DNA from: Phallusia fumigata
Taxonomy: Eukaryota > Chordata > Ascidiacea > Phlebobranchia > Ascidiidae
Length of the DNA: 23,278 nucleotides
Direction: 5' to 3'
Assembly (NCBI GenBank): GCA_008931825.1
Contig: QXVZ01028663.1
Location: forward strand, 846 to 24,123
The notes beneath the pieces are model-generated. The model was not told the DNA's origin. It saw nothing but the letters and a program-made list of their open reading frames with translations, and did no database searches. Both the position numbers and the translations under genes were made by a program. How positions within the stretch are numbered: the stretch's first letter is position 1; each line of letters begins with the position of its first letter. Below, one piece after another: positions 1-11,900 of the stretch.

Positions 1-1057
1 CAAGTTTGCGCTGGTAACTACGAGAAGGGAGGTGTCGATACCTGCCAGGTAACATTTGTATAATATAAAACTTCAGGATTTGACTGTTTAATATGGTAAG
101 GTCTATGGAAGCACTTGAAAGGGGTCAAAATTGATTGAAAAAAAATTGCAAGCATTTTCAAGTTTCTGACTAGTTTTTAAAATAAAGTTCAACAAATTTA
201 ATCTCTTTATTCGACATCTACCACCCCAGCAGACTATTTCGTTCTGTGTTTGATAACCCAATAGGTGACACCTTGAACGTACTATACCTATCATTATTAA
301 GTGAATTTACAGTTACACTTCTGCCCCTAAACTCATGAAATTCCCTGGTAGGAAGCAGTTGGTTAGTTGAACTTTGCGCTAGTGTTTAATGTAATGCAAC
401 ATCTTTCTAAAGCTCTACTGTTAACCATTTCTGACAACTATAACATGCCAAACTAGGCTCTTTAATACGAAATAGAATTCTTTTTTTTGTCCAGGGTGAT
501 TCCGGTGGGCCGCTAAGCTGTTTGTTCGGGGAAACAACTTGGTATCAAGTGGGCGTGACGTCGTATGGATACGGGTGTGGCGAAATCGCTGCTCCTGGTG
601 TTTACACAAGGGTTTCCTCCTACTACAACTGGATCATGAACAGTATGTACCTTAAGTTTCCTTACGTGTAGGCTACTAAATATTAACCCATTATAGCCAT
701 TGTTTATGTTACAATACGGGGAATAAGAAAGCTTGTAGAGTCTCGCTGTACTTAATTGTTGTTTAAGGAGCTTCTTTTGGCCGATACAATTTAATGCGTG
801 GTATGGCACTTGATATTTTTACACTAATGCAACAATCTACAAGGGGGCCTAAAACACGTCGGCCTCTATAATTGGCCAGATTTAGTTGTTATTGGCCTCG
901 TACGTTCCGACCTATTGGAAATGAGACTATACATGTGACTCAACAAAAACTTAGGTTTAGGCATTTGAAGCTTTTGTATACCCCTCCCCTACAGCCCACA
1001 ATTATCTTTATTATAAAATCCTGAATGTTTATTGTTTTGTTTTTTAGATATTAATTT
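1..1057 (+). repeat. Segmental duplicate of 16116-17648 (copy A)
   Basis: Bases 1-53 match 16116-16168 exactly. The exon at 495-642 differs from 17146-17293 at 6 of 148 positions. The intron ends just upstream (about 355-494 against 17007-17145) and the intron at 643-1047 are alignable but more diverged. Homology stops just inside the Thr/Ser exon (ATATTAATT in both). The intron 49-494 is 446 bases against 982 in copy B, which carries extra sequence. Confidence 0.88.
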
Positions 1058-1268
1058 ACCTCCACCACCAACCACTAGTTCATCAACAGCAACAACAACT
1101 AATAGTTCATCAATAACAACACCAAACACCAGTTCATCAACCACAACGCCAACCACCAGTTCATCAACCACAACGCCAACCACCAGTTCATCAACCACAA
1201 CGCCAACCACTAGTTTCTCAACAACAACATCAACCAATAATTCATCAACAAGACCAACCAATAGTTGA
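1..1268 (+). CDS. Upstream trypsin-like unit (C-terminal part) plus Thr/Ser-rich linker, 5' partial
   Basis: Three exons: 1-48, 495-642 and 1048 onwards. The first two encode the end of an S1 domain: [15 protein letters not shown] (Asp189, trypsin-type specificity) joined to GDSGGPLSC (active Ser195) and PGVYTRV, ending at NWIMN. The rest of the domain lies left of the window. The third exon encodes INLPPPPTTSSS and then seven copies of a nine-residue Thr/Ser repeat. It either stops at TGA 1266-1268 or is spliced at a weak donor GTTGAG after base 1263 (phase 1). Spliced, it joins in frame to the CUB exon at 1838. A possible AATAAA at 1753-1758 fits the alternative of a separate gene ending here. 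The single-gene reading is mildly favoured, since another exon of this gene (end 13427) also uses a poor GTTGGC donor. Confidence 0.75.
1074..1262 (+). repeat. 27-base coding minisatellite, 7 copies (Thr/Ser/Pro)
   Basis: Seven consecutive 27-base units, starting at 1074, 1101, 1128, 1155, 1182, 1209 and 1236. The three central units (1128-1208) are identical: ACCAGTTCATCAACCACAAC then GCCAACC, encoding TSSSTTTPT. The outer units are diverged but in register. 27 is divisible by three, so copy changes leave the frame intact. The encoded nine-residue repeat is mucin-like. Confidence 0.9.
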
Positions 1269-1837
1269 GCTGTTTTGTCACCTATTATATGTTTTAAACC
1301 TTTTTGACTTACCAAAAGCAAACAAAATTTATATTTTGTAGCCTGCTGTATGGAAAATGTTTAAATACTCGATAAAAGTGGCTTATTTCTAGTGTTTTTC
1401 TCCAGAACGGAAACTCTTTTGTTTACAAACCCGACACACCAAAAAAAGGGAACTTTTAGATTTAAAAACTTTGAGATTTCAATAATTATAGTTAACTTCA
1501 ACTTGTGATATGCAAGTCATTTGCTATTTGAATAGGATACCGACGATGCCTATATTTTCTCGCGAAAAGTATACGTCTTTTATTAAGAGCTAAATGACTG
1601 GTATATCAAAAGTTGAAGTTACATATAACCATACGAAGTCAAGTCTTTATCCGTCATATTGTTCTGCGGTGATTTCTCTATTTCAAAAGATTCGTGGTTT
1701 ATTTCATTAGTTACAAATATCTGCATTGTGCCTTCCGAGATCCACTGCGTAAAATAAAACCTATACGACTTTGTGCTTTGTTGTCAAGCTTACCTTATTG
1801 AGCTTTGCACTGATTTTGTATTCATCTTTTTTTCTAG

Positions 1838-2964
1838 CCCATGTCTGCGCTGGACCTGTTGTCATAAATTCCACCAATGGTTTCATCACCTCTCCGTTAT
1901 ACCCGCAAACGTATCCACGCGACCTACAATGTGAATGGAGAATTGAAGTTCCCAGCGATAAGGTTTGTTCGATAAGGGACAACTATAGTTGATAGTCTTG
2001 ATTCTTGTCTACCCTGTGTAGGAAACAATATGAGATTGATTATGCTCATATTACCAAGCCCGTACTTTAATCTAGCTTCTTCAAAAGTTTTCTGTCCGAT
2101 TTTTAATTCATAAGTAATGTCATAACTTTGATTTTGTTGAGCTGGTTCCATTGTGTTAAAGCAATCTAACACACAATATACCAAAGCGAGATAAGCAGCA
2201 ACAACCTTTACCAGTTCGAGGCGGTTGCCTAACAAATTGTCTATGTTTTGTGTTTGTTGTCTTACAGGTCATTGTCGTAACGTACACAGATATTGATATT
2301 TACCGAAGCTATTATTACTGTCATGACGATTACTTGGAAGTCATGGACGGCCCAGAAGTGGTAGGTTTTGTTTCAAATTTTGCAAGATGTCAATCGATAA
2401 ACGTGTAAAATGAGATTTCTTACAAACGCGGTTGTAACTGAAATAATATGATTTCGTGAGTGTTTGACAACAAACAACAGCATTGCAGAATTGATTAAAC
2501 TTGGCTTTTTAGAGTTGTTTTGAAACATTTATTATCTACTTTAATGCACATAAACATTAACATGATGAAGTACAGTCAACCACAGCATTCGGAAATAAAA
2601 TAAACTGTACAATACATATTTTTCCGAATGTTTACTTTCACTGCACTGTTGCGATCTGCGTTTTGGTAATTTAAACCCCGTGAACTGTAACGCTAAAAAA
2701 GATGCAATTTTAAAAGAAGAAACATAATATGTGACAATCATACGGGAACCATATGCTCTAGATGAACAAGCTGCACTTAGTAATTAATGTCGAGTGTGAA
2801 GTGATGTGTGCTTGCATTACAGCACGGAGGGCGGAAGTTATGTGGAACATTGAGCCTCAATTCCTTCGCAGCTCTAAGCAACCTGGTAACCATTCGATTT
2901 GTATCAAGCCAATACAACATGGGAAACACAAACCGTGGTTTTAACATTTCCTGGCACACGATAG
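1838..2964 (+). CDS. CUB domain 1 (3 exons)
   Basis: Exons 1838-1962, 2268-2360 and 2823-2964 give about 120 residues with the CUB pattern: Cys in [15 protein letters not shown], second Cys in LQCEW, third in [14 protein letters not shown], fourth in RKLCGTLS, then a final strand GFNISWHT. The Asp and Glu residues around DDYLEV resemble calcium-binding CUBs. Exon phases are 1-0, 0-0, 0-1, the pattern repeated in all four CUBs. The codon at 1838 is completed by one base from an upstream exon, so this is not a natural first exon. CUB domains mediate protein binding and oligomerisation; the partner is unknown. Confidence 0.88.
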
Positions 2965-5900
2965 GTAGGCTAACTTTAAGCAAGCAACACGTATGATATC
3001 TACCGTAAAACAGGTGATACGGTTAAGTTCTTCAATGTGGAAAGATGTTGTTTTGATCCCTGTTAAGTTCTAAATAGACCTTTTGTGCTCTACATCGATT
3101 CTTACCCGTAAATGTTGTCACAATTTGGCCTGTCGTTAACATGCGTATTATTTGTTGTATTGTCAGATCGTTGCAACTCAAATGAATACACTTGCTGGAA
3201 TGGTTCTTGTATCCATGAAACCAAACACTGCGATCTAGTGGACGATTGTATGGACAACAGCGACGAAATAGAATGTGGTAAGTTTATCCGAGGCACGTCC
3301 AGTAACCATTAAATGTAATCATTTCTATAGGCGGTTGTGTTAAAACTTAAGTTACGATAAAGACATTGTCCAGTATAAAGTGTTTTTTGCTGACATTACG
3401 CAACGCCCTAGCTGATGTCATTACCAATCGAGTGTTTAATTGGCCCCTTACTTTGCTGATTGACCTGTAGTCGAGTATTCAATATCGTTTAACAGACTTG
3501 CGTCCCAAATTACGAGTGCATCGACCTGCGGCGACATATTTACAAATTGTAACATTGCATAAGCAACTTGGACGAAATTAAAATACTAGCGAGAATGACA
3601 AAAGCACTTACACCCCGAACTTGGTGTAGCGCGTAACAATATTTTCCAAACACTTGTTAAGTTCCAATTAACATATGTGCCTTTAATTTCAGCCCACACT
3701 TCCACAAATCTGTCAGAATGCGGAATGCCATCCGTTGCTCCACATTTTACTTGGGTAGGCTTGGCTCAATTGGTTGGTAGATAAGTATTTTTTGAATTGA
3801 AACTCTGTTGCATGCAAGTAGCTCCAAATACCTTCGTTATCCACTAAAAATATCCAGTATCTACTTCACTGACACGTAATGAGTTTAAGTAGCTCCAGAA
3901 ACCCTTTTGATTGTTCTTCACTGCTCCATATTCAGGACCCGCGAATCGTTGGTGGCAATGAAGCCAAACCTGGAAGCTGGCCGTGGCAAGTGGCGTTAAC
4001 GTATGAACCTGGTGGTTATTCGTTCTGTGGCGGGTCTATTATCAACGAGAGATGGGTGGTGACCGCTGCTCATTGCGTTGGCTATTCTGAGTAAGAGTTT
4101 CACTTGTTTTCATTGTCTGCTTAACCGTCGTCAACGTAATTTTGTATTTAGTATGTACGTTGTTGCTGGACGCCATGACGCTGCCTGGTCTGCGGACGAA
4201 GTTTCAATATTGGTCGACCGCATTGTAATTCATCCGAATTCAACGTAAGTCTAACACTGATACCTGCATTCGATGTTCCACGAAGTTTAGTTCAACTATA
4301 CTGAATCAGTGCAACACTATTCAAGGTGTACGGTTGTCAGCTGTTCTGCACAAGAGGTTCCAATCGGTCAATTTGGCAAGTTAAATTAGAGACAAAGTAC
4401 TTCAAGCCCATTCATAAGCGTGGGAAACGTTCGAGTTGGGCTTTTTTGAAAATTTGTTTTCAATATTATTAATTTATTGTAACAAAACTGTGGTTCTGAC
4501 TAAACGTTGTGTAGCGGTGTAAATTCGACTCGATGTTAGGTTTTAACTCACCTCTCTTAAGAAATCACTCATTTCAATTTGTAATTTGGATTACTGTAGC
4601 TGGATTTGTTTTTGTAAATACTTTTTTAAGGCCATCAGCTGATACAAATTGACTTTACTCAAGCTCAAGCTCGTAATGAATTTAATTAAGTTACAGTGCT
4701 TGTTTCAATGATTAATCATCAGAATTTACTCCGGTTCCCAAATTTATCCTTTTTTGTTCTAAAATTTGTCACCATTTTTTGGTTTGTACTTTGTTGCAGA
4801 ACTTCACTTGGTTTTGACATCGCGATGTTGGGCCTGAACACATCATTGACCTTCAATGACACCATACGGCCGATTTGCGTGCCAACAAACACATCTGATT
4901 TCTATGTTAAAGCGGGAACCATATGTGTGGCGACCGGGTGGGGAGATCTAGGTAAACGTTTGACTTCAATCACCTTCAGTTGTCTTCGGTTGAGATGTGC
5001 TCTTTCAAGTTTTTCTTGTCTTTACGTTAGAACTATGACCCCTATTCTCATGTATTGCATGTTTCATAACAGTTTAACCAATTAAAAGTCAACGAAAAAT
5101 ATTAGGTTGTCTTGAAAAAAAAACCATGCTGGATTAAAGAAACTTTCTTTACTATTTTTACGGTTCAGAACCAAAACGTTTTTAGTCTAGTTATTTATAA
5201 AAAACAAGATTTGATTTCATAACACTTACACTAAGCGATTATACGAACCTTTTCACAACCCTCTTTTTCGTAACAGACCGGTATGGTCAGAATCCTGAGG
5301 CATTGTACCAAGTGCGACTGCCGATAGTCGACAATGAGGAATGCAAACGAAGATACAACAATACTTGGGACACAATTTTCGAAAGCAACTTGTGTGCTGG
5401 CGATGTCCAAACTGGAGGAGTTGGCACTTGTCAGGTGATAAGTTGATTTTTTTACTTGCAGAATAGATTATTGCTTAAAAGTACTTTGATTTGATTTAGG
5501 ACATTGATGAGTTGACTCGAGATACTAATTGAAATAGCTTGAATTGATAATATGTTTTAACCACTTGATTTGACTATTATCTTAGAATTACTTCCCTTGA
5601 AAACATCGGTCAAAAAAACTTGACGGATTGTTTTTATTTACATTAACTTTATTTTAGTCAAATTTAACTTAGCCTACTCAACATAAATAACATGATATAA
5701 GACAACACAAATGCTTGGATTACATTTAAACCGATTCTCTGCTTTGCTTGTCGTTTAGGGTGACTCGGGCGGTCCTCTAACCTGCTACATCGAAAACACT
5801 TGGCATTTGATGGGAGTTACATCATGGGGTTATGACTGCGCCAACCCTGATTACCCTGCTGTATTTACAAGTGTACCCTGGTTTCACGATTGGATACAAC

Positions 5901-8900
5901 AAGGTAAATGAAATGCTAGTTTAAAAAGGCTTTAATAAAAGTTATCGTGTATAGGTTCGCTAAACAAAACCCAGGGAAAATCATTTGTTCTCGCGCGAAC
6001 TGTGCGCAACAGATGATAGTGAGCGAAGGTTTTAAAAGTCAAAAAAGTGCAATTTGAGAATGATTAAACATTTTTGTTAATTTTGGCGAGTTTTATCAAG
6101 CGAACTTATTTTCCTACAGGTCAATAACGAAAACATTTACGAATAAAAGTTATTGCGACTGATATATTGTTATGTCATATTTTTATTCCATCTTTATATT
6201 TACCCAAGCATGCTCACACAAGCACCGAGCGCAAACATGAAGGCTCGGTGCTTGACCAATCTTGCTTTTTGTTTCTAAACCTGTGTCTTTTTTTACAGTG
6301 CAATCATCAGAATATGGTAAGTACTGTAGTAAGTGCACGTAGGCCGGGTTCGGATTGTTGGAAAAGTTCCGTAGTTCTATTGCGACGAAAGTTTAAAAAA
6401 CTGAGGGGATCGACTTAATTCTTTTGTACATATTTCCACACTGTGGCTCATGATTTGCCATACATATGCTACATAACTTCAGTAACAAATAAGATCATTT
6501 TAAGAAGCAGCAACGTTGTTGCACAATTTGGTAACCTGTGTTATTTGGCTTGCAGAGGGCTGTGGTGGTACCACAGTTTTCACCGAAAACAGCGGAAGTT
6601 TTCCTTCCCCTCCGTTTACTGGCGTCATACAGTCCAATAATATTTGTACGTGGACAATTCTTGCCCCAGAAAACTCGGTAACTACAGTTTCTCAATTGTC
6701 GAAACGTGTATAATACCGGATGTGCAAAATAACAGTGTCTAACTACTTACGCTCGAACACTTGACAACAGTAAGTTTCGTTCAAAAATGTTAAGCTGATT
6801 GTCAAGTCAATTAATCAGTGGTCTCTAACTTTTCGGTCGCGTTTCAATTTTGACTGACACAAATTACCGCAACCTGAACAGAAAACAGGTCGCAGTATGT
6901 GTTTAAAACCAAAATGTGTTCAAATGTCTGTTTAAATTTTTCTATGGTGTTAACCACAGAAAGCCTTGTGAAACTCCTTAATAAAAAGGCTATTTTGTAA
7001 GTGTAATTTGGGCCCAAAGTTAACACTTTTTTCCAGTTATAAAACACTTTAATAAATGATGTTTTTTCGTGAAGCTTTAGAAAATCGACTGTTTGTAACA
7101 CATAGTTTCCTATTTTAGCTGATTGAAGTTCGATTTCTTAACATGGGCCATCACTTTTTCTGTTTGTACACACGACTGGCAGTTTACGATGGTGGAGATC
7201 TTGTAAGTGTTACATCTCGGCGGCCGCGTTTTCTATGACACAAAGTGGCAATAAGAAAGATGTTAGCTGGAACTTTTGTGTAAAGCACTTTGTAGGTTTC
7301 GACAAACGCTGTTGTCATCATTATTTTCGAAAAGTATAAAATGTTGCTTGCTTACATTTCTTATCAAGTAATAATGCTTATAATTATTACTTCCTATTAC
7401 TATCATCTGTAAATACAAATTCGGTGAACCGGTAATGTGTCTGTGCATAACCCACTACACATTGTGCGGATTTCAGTACACAGGTCATGAGATTTGTGGT
7501 GCATTCAAAATACCAGATTTTATCTCATCATCAAACAATGTGACATTTGTATTGAGAGGAGGCAATGACATTGTTTTTCAAGTCGCCTGGGAAATAAAAG
7601 GTATCATTCTTTTTTTTTTGAATGTTCCAATTAGTTTTACGTTTTTCTAAATCTCTGTGGCTATATAAATAGTTTATTTGAAGGCATTTTATTACCTGCA
7701 TGGGTCTGGAGCATGCAGTCTTCTTTTTTACCTTATAACACCTTAAGTGCCGGGTCTAGCAGAACTTTTAGTAAGAGTAGAACTAACCGTATAAATGCAT
7801 TGTCAGACCATCATAGAAAGCCATGTGCGTACCTGAAGATCTAAATTTGTTTAACATTTGCAGAGAAATGTAGCAATAATGGCTTTGCTTGTTGGGACGG
7901 ATCTCAGTGCATTCCTGAAGCTTCAACCTGCGATGAAATAAGAGACTGCACGGATGATAGCGATGAGATTGAATGCCGTAAGTAATAGTTTCCACTATTT
8001 GTTCATTTTTGTAAGAAGCGTTTTTTTTTGTCGGGAACTTTAGCATCTAATTTACAAACAAAGTTCTGTATTAATACAAATTTGTTTTGTATTAATACAG
8101 TAGGGTTTTATTGTTTTGTTTGTTTTAGCTCAATTATCGTCAAACTTCAGTGAATGTGGGAAAACAGATGTTGCACCTGGTTTTACATGGGTAAGGTTGA
8201 CATTTGGTGTTATAAGTCAATGATATATTAACAGACACAAAAATATTGTAGAGCTAAGTAACTAACACATTTGTTATTTAAGCAATCTTTATTTAAAGCA
8301 ATCTCGTTAAAAATTTTTGCCCAGAAGGGCACAAATTAATAAACAAGGGTTGGAAGCCCATTCTCATAAATACAAGCCAGCACTGTTGTTAACAATTCCA
8401 GTTTAAACTTGTTATTTTTGATTTGTCCACAGAATCCACGTATAGTCGGAGGCAGCAAACCAGCCAACATATCGTCATGGCCTTGGCAAGCGTCAATTTA
8501 TGTGTACAACTATTACCCCATGTGCAGTGGTTCAATTATTGGCAACAAATGGGTGCTATCGTCAGCCAGTTGTCTCAGTTATTGGTACGATTAAATTCAC
8601 ATGTACTTTAATAAAGATACATAGGATAGTACACGGTTTAATATGTCTGTAGGGATACCTACTACCTGTCAGTAAAAGTAGGTCCAAACGGAACCAACTA
8701 CGCCGTGTTCTCCATTTTTCTTCATCCTAACTATCAAGACTACCATGACGACCAATATGATATCGCCATTGTGGAAGTATCACCGTCATTTACGTTCTCA
8801 TCGATACTTCGGCCAATTTGTCTGTCCACAAACAGCGAAGATATTAAAATTGGAGAGACGTGTGTCGCTATTGGTACTGGTACAGCTGGTGAGTAGGTTT

Positions 8901-11900
8901 AGGTTAGTGTTTGCATGCATGCACGCGATTTTTTAAACAAATTTTGGACAGTCACGATAGCACTGGACATGTTGTTTTAACATGGCGAATGTTTTACACT
9001 GAAACGGACAGTGGTCCCTATAAAAGGTCACAGTTGCATGTGTTGTATGTTTGACATGTAACAGTCGTAAAAAATATTTTAGTGAGACGTTTCAGACATG
9101 TATTTTGTACTTTACAACGGTTTCATAAAAAAAATGCACAAAAACCTTCTTTTCCACTCCTTGGTAGCTATTGAAGATAAACCTCGCCTGCACATTTATG
9201 CTAGTGTTGTAAGAAGGATAGGCACTGGAACGTAGGGTCCAGAGGGGACACTCGCACCTTCCTGGAATTCCCGAAAATGTGCTTTAATAATTAAACATGT
9301 GCTATCTCATGAATAAAAAGCTATGTTTGCAATAGGGCCCGCCCTATCTTGGAAAATTTTCTGCCGGTACCCATGATCTCAGGCATGTTTACACTCGTGC
9401 CTCCTTATATTTACCCACAACGCATGACAAAATTTTCCGTTGAGGGAAAAATTACCTCCCGATTGAGAGCCTATGTTTTAATTTTATAATAATCGCCAAA
9501 TATTAGAAAATGTGTTTTAATTTTTGTTTTAGAAGAACCACACAGATCTTGCTTATCTTTCTGTTTTCACTGTTTAACAGGTTATTATTCAGGGTACACT
9601 TACGAACTGTACCAAGTCCGTCTTCCGATACTTGATTTAACAACTTGCGGAAACTACACTTACTACCCTTTTACGGAGGACTCTGTGTTCTGCGCTGGGT
9701 ACACTGACGGAAGAGATAGCGGTACATGTTACGTAAGTTGATTGGCTTAGATCCACGTATGTCCAAGACTTGGCGTGTATATAGTCATGAGCTCCTCTAG
9801 ATTTTTTGTTGAATTACAGGTTTTCAGCCCGGTTACAGCTGCCCCATATTGCTTCAGGTTATAGGCGCGTAACCTAAAAACTGAACTTGTATTTAGATTT
9901 TTTTGTAATACTATCGCGAAATTTTCGTAGGTGTACTGTAGGGTTTTGGGTTATTTGCATGTAGGACCCTATCTGCCTAGCGTGTTCCTTCTTGATAATC
10001 GGATTCACAATACCTTTGGGTTAGTATTGTTTATTAGAAGACACCAACATACTTAATTTAGAAGGGCTCCGGTAGCAGAGATCCTACCAAACCAAGGCCA
10101 AGAGCAGAATGACAAAACACGATTACGAGGCTCGGGTGCGAGAGCAGGTCATGTAAACTATATGAGCTTTTGCTCAGACCGACTGGTACGAAAAGCACAT
10201 TACGATATGAGATTCGACTTAAGCATTACGTCAATATCATACTCAAGTCAAATCGTTACAGTTCTCCCAGTTTGGCAACATTATTACAGTGTAACAATTA
10301 AGTAAAAATTATTTCCTCTAATAAAGTGTCATTCTTAGAAACCAACCTCATAGTTTGTATTTTACTTAACTTGAGACTCGAACCCCTTGTGACTTGTCTT
10401 GACTTGAGACTCGAGCCTCCGGAGACTTGACTTAAGACTCGAACCCTCAGAGACTTGATTTGACTTGAAACTCGGACCTTAAAGACTTGACTTGACTTGA
10501 GACTCGACTTACAAACTCGTTACCCACTTTTGGAAAATATTTAATAGTTATTTTCTATTCCGAGGTACACTACCTGAGGTATAGCCGGCCGTTAAAGCGT
10601 TGAATTTTATTCGTCATAGGGTGATCAAGGCGGGCCACTAATGTGTTTAATTGGGGAAAATACTTGGACACAAGTTGGTGTCGCCACACGATCTACCACT
10701 TGTCAATCAGGAAGGCCTAGTTTCTTCGTAAAACCATCGTTCCATGCGGATTGGATTGCCGGCGGTAAGTTAACACAGGAAATATTTTTGCATACTGTCA
10801 CTACACAGAAAATATGTCATAGTAAAAAAACTTGAAATAGGATGAAATTAGTGAATATCAGCTAAAATTAAATTTTTAAACTTGTAAACATGATCAATTT
10901 ATCTTTAATAGCTTCAGAGTTGATTGACAAATTTCTAGTGCTATCTATACCCTTTTTATGGTAAGAGCATTTGCAAACGGTATCTATCATAACCTGACAT
11001 TTGTCAAATGCATTTAGTTGCACCATTCTTAGTAGTCTTTTGCTCTGTGTAGCAATTCTTGTGATTTAAAAAAAATCTGGCATCGACTACATACACTGTT
11101 ATACTCACAACTAAACAACTCGATAAACGATTCAGTTCTGAAGCTAGTTTATAACTTGGCAGTTTCTTGCATTTGTCACAAGATGCATTTTTAAAAAATC
11201 AGTTTGAAAGCCAAATTTCGCTCACGCAGACGGAATGCGCCAACAGATCATTAACTGGGTTTAGAATATTAGGGTCTATTTTTTAAATGTTTCTGTTTAT
11301 TTTTTCAGTGCTGTCAGGGGAACACAACGGTAAGTAATTGTTTACATCGACATTATTAATATTTGATAACGGCATCTAGAAACTATGTGACGCCAGAGTA
11401 CAAGATTAGCTCGTTTTTATTGTTTAATAATACATTTTTTCTGCGATACGTTCGTTTTTTTATTAACAAATAATATATTCATTCTATTTTTCAAGATACA
11501 AGCGCCACCACTAGTCTTCCAACATCGCCAACTACCACCTTTTCGACCAACCGACCACCAACAGGTGTTAATGAAATAGTTATCATCCAAAAATGCAAAT
11601 AGTTATCATCCAAAACCCTTGCACAAATTGCTGCAACCACATCTGAAGGAATACAATTTTAGGACAAATATTTAAATTTTGTTTCAGAATGTGGATCACA
11701 AAACTACACGGCACCTTCTGGTGTTATTACGTCACCCGGTTACCCTGGAAACTACGTTGACAATTTAAACTGCGAGTACATTGTCACCAGTGCTCCAGGC
11801 ATGGTAAGTGACCTTTAACCCATATTTAAATGAGTAATAGATACGTCACGGTGATATAGTTGCGCAATGAGGGACTGACATAAAGTTCGATGGACTAAAA

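Noticed and set aside
989-1321. Minus-strand 110-codon ORF with Val/Asp/Glu-rich repeats
   Set aside because: It is the antisense of the 27-base coding repeat; the plus strand has matching splice sites, phase and a homologous exon.
1771-1992. An ORF whose start reads like a signal peptide ([22 protein letters not shown]) directly before CUB1
   Set aside because: It has no ATG (TTG at 1771, in-frame stop at 1750). The hydrophobic run is the translation of the polypyrimidine tract and branch region before the acceptor TTTCTAG ending at 1837.
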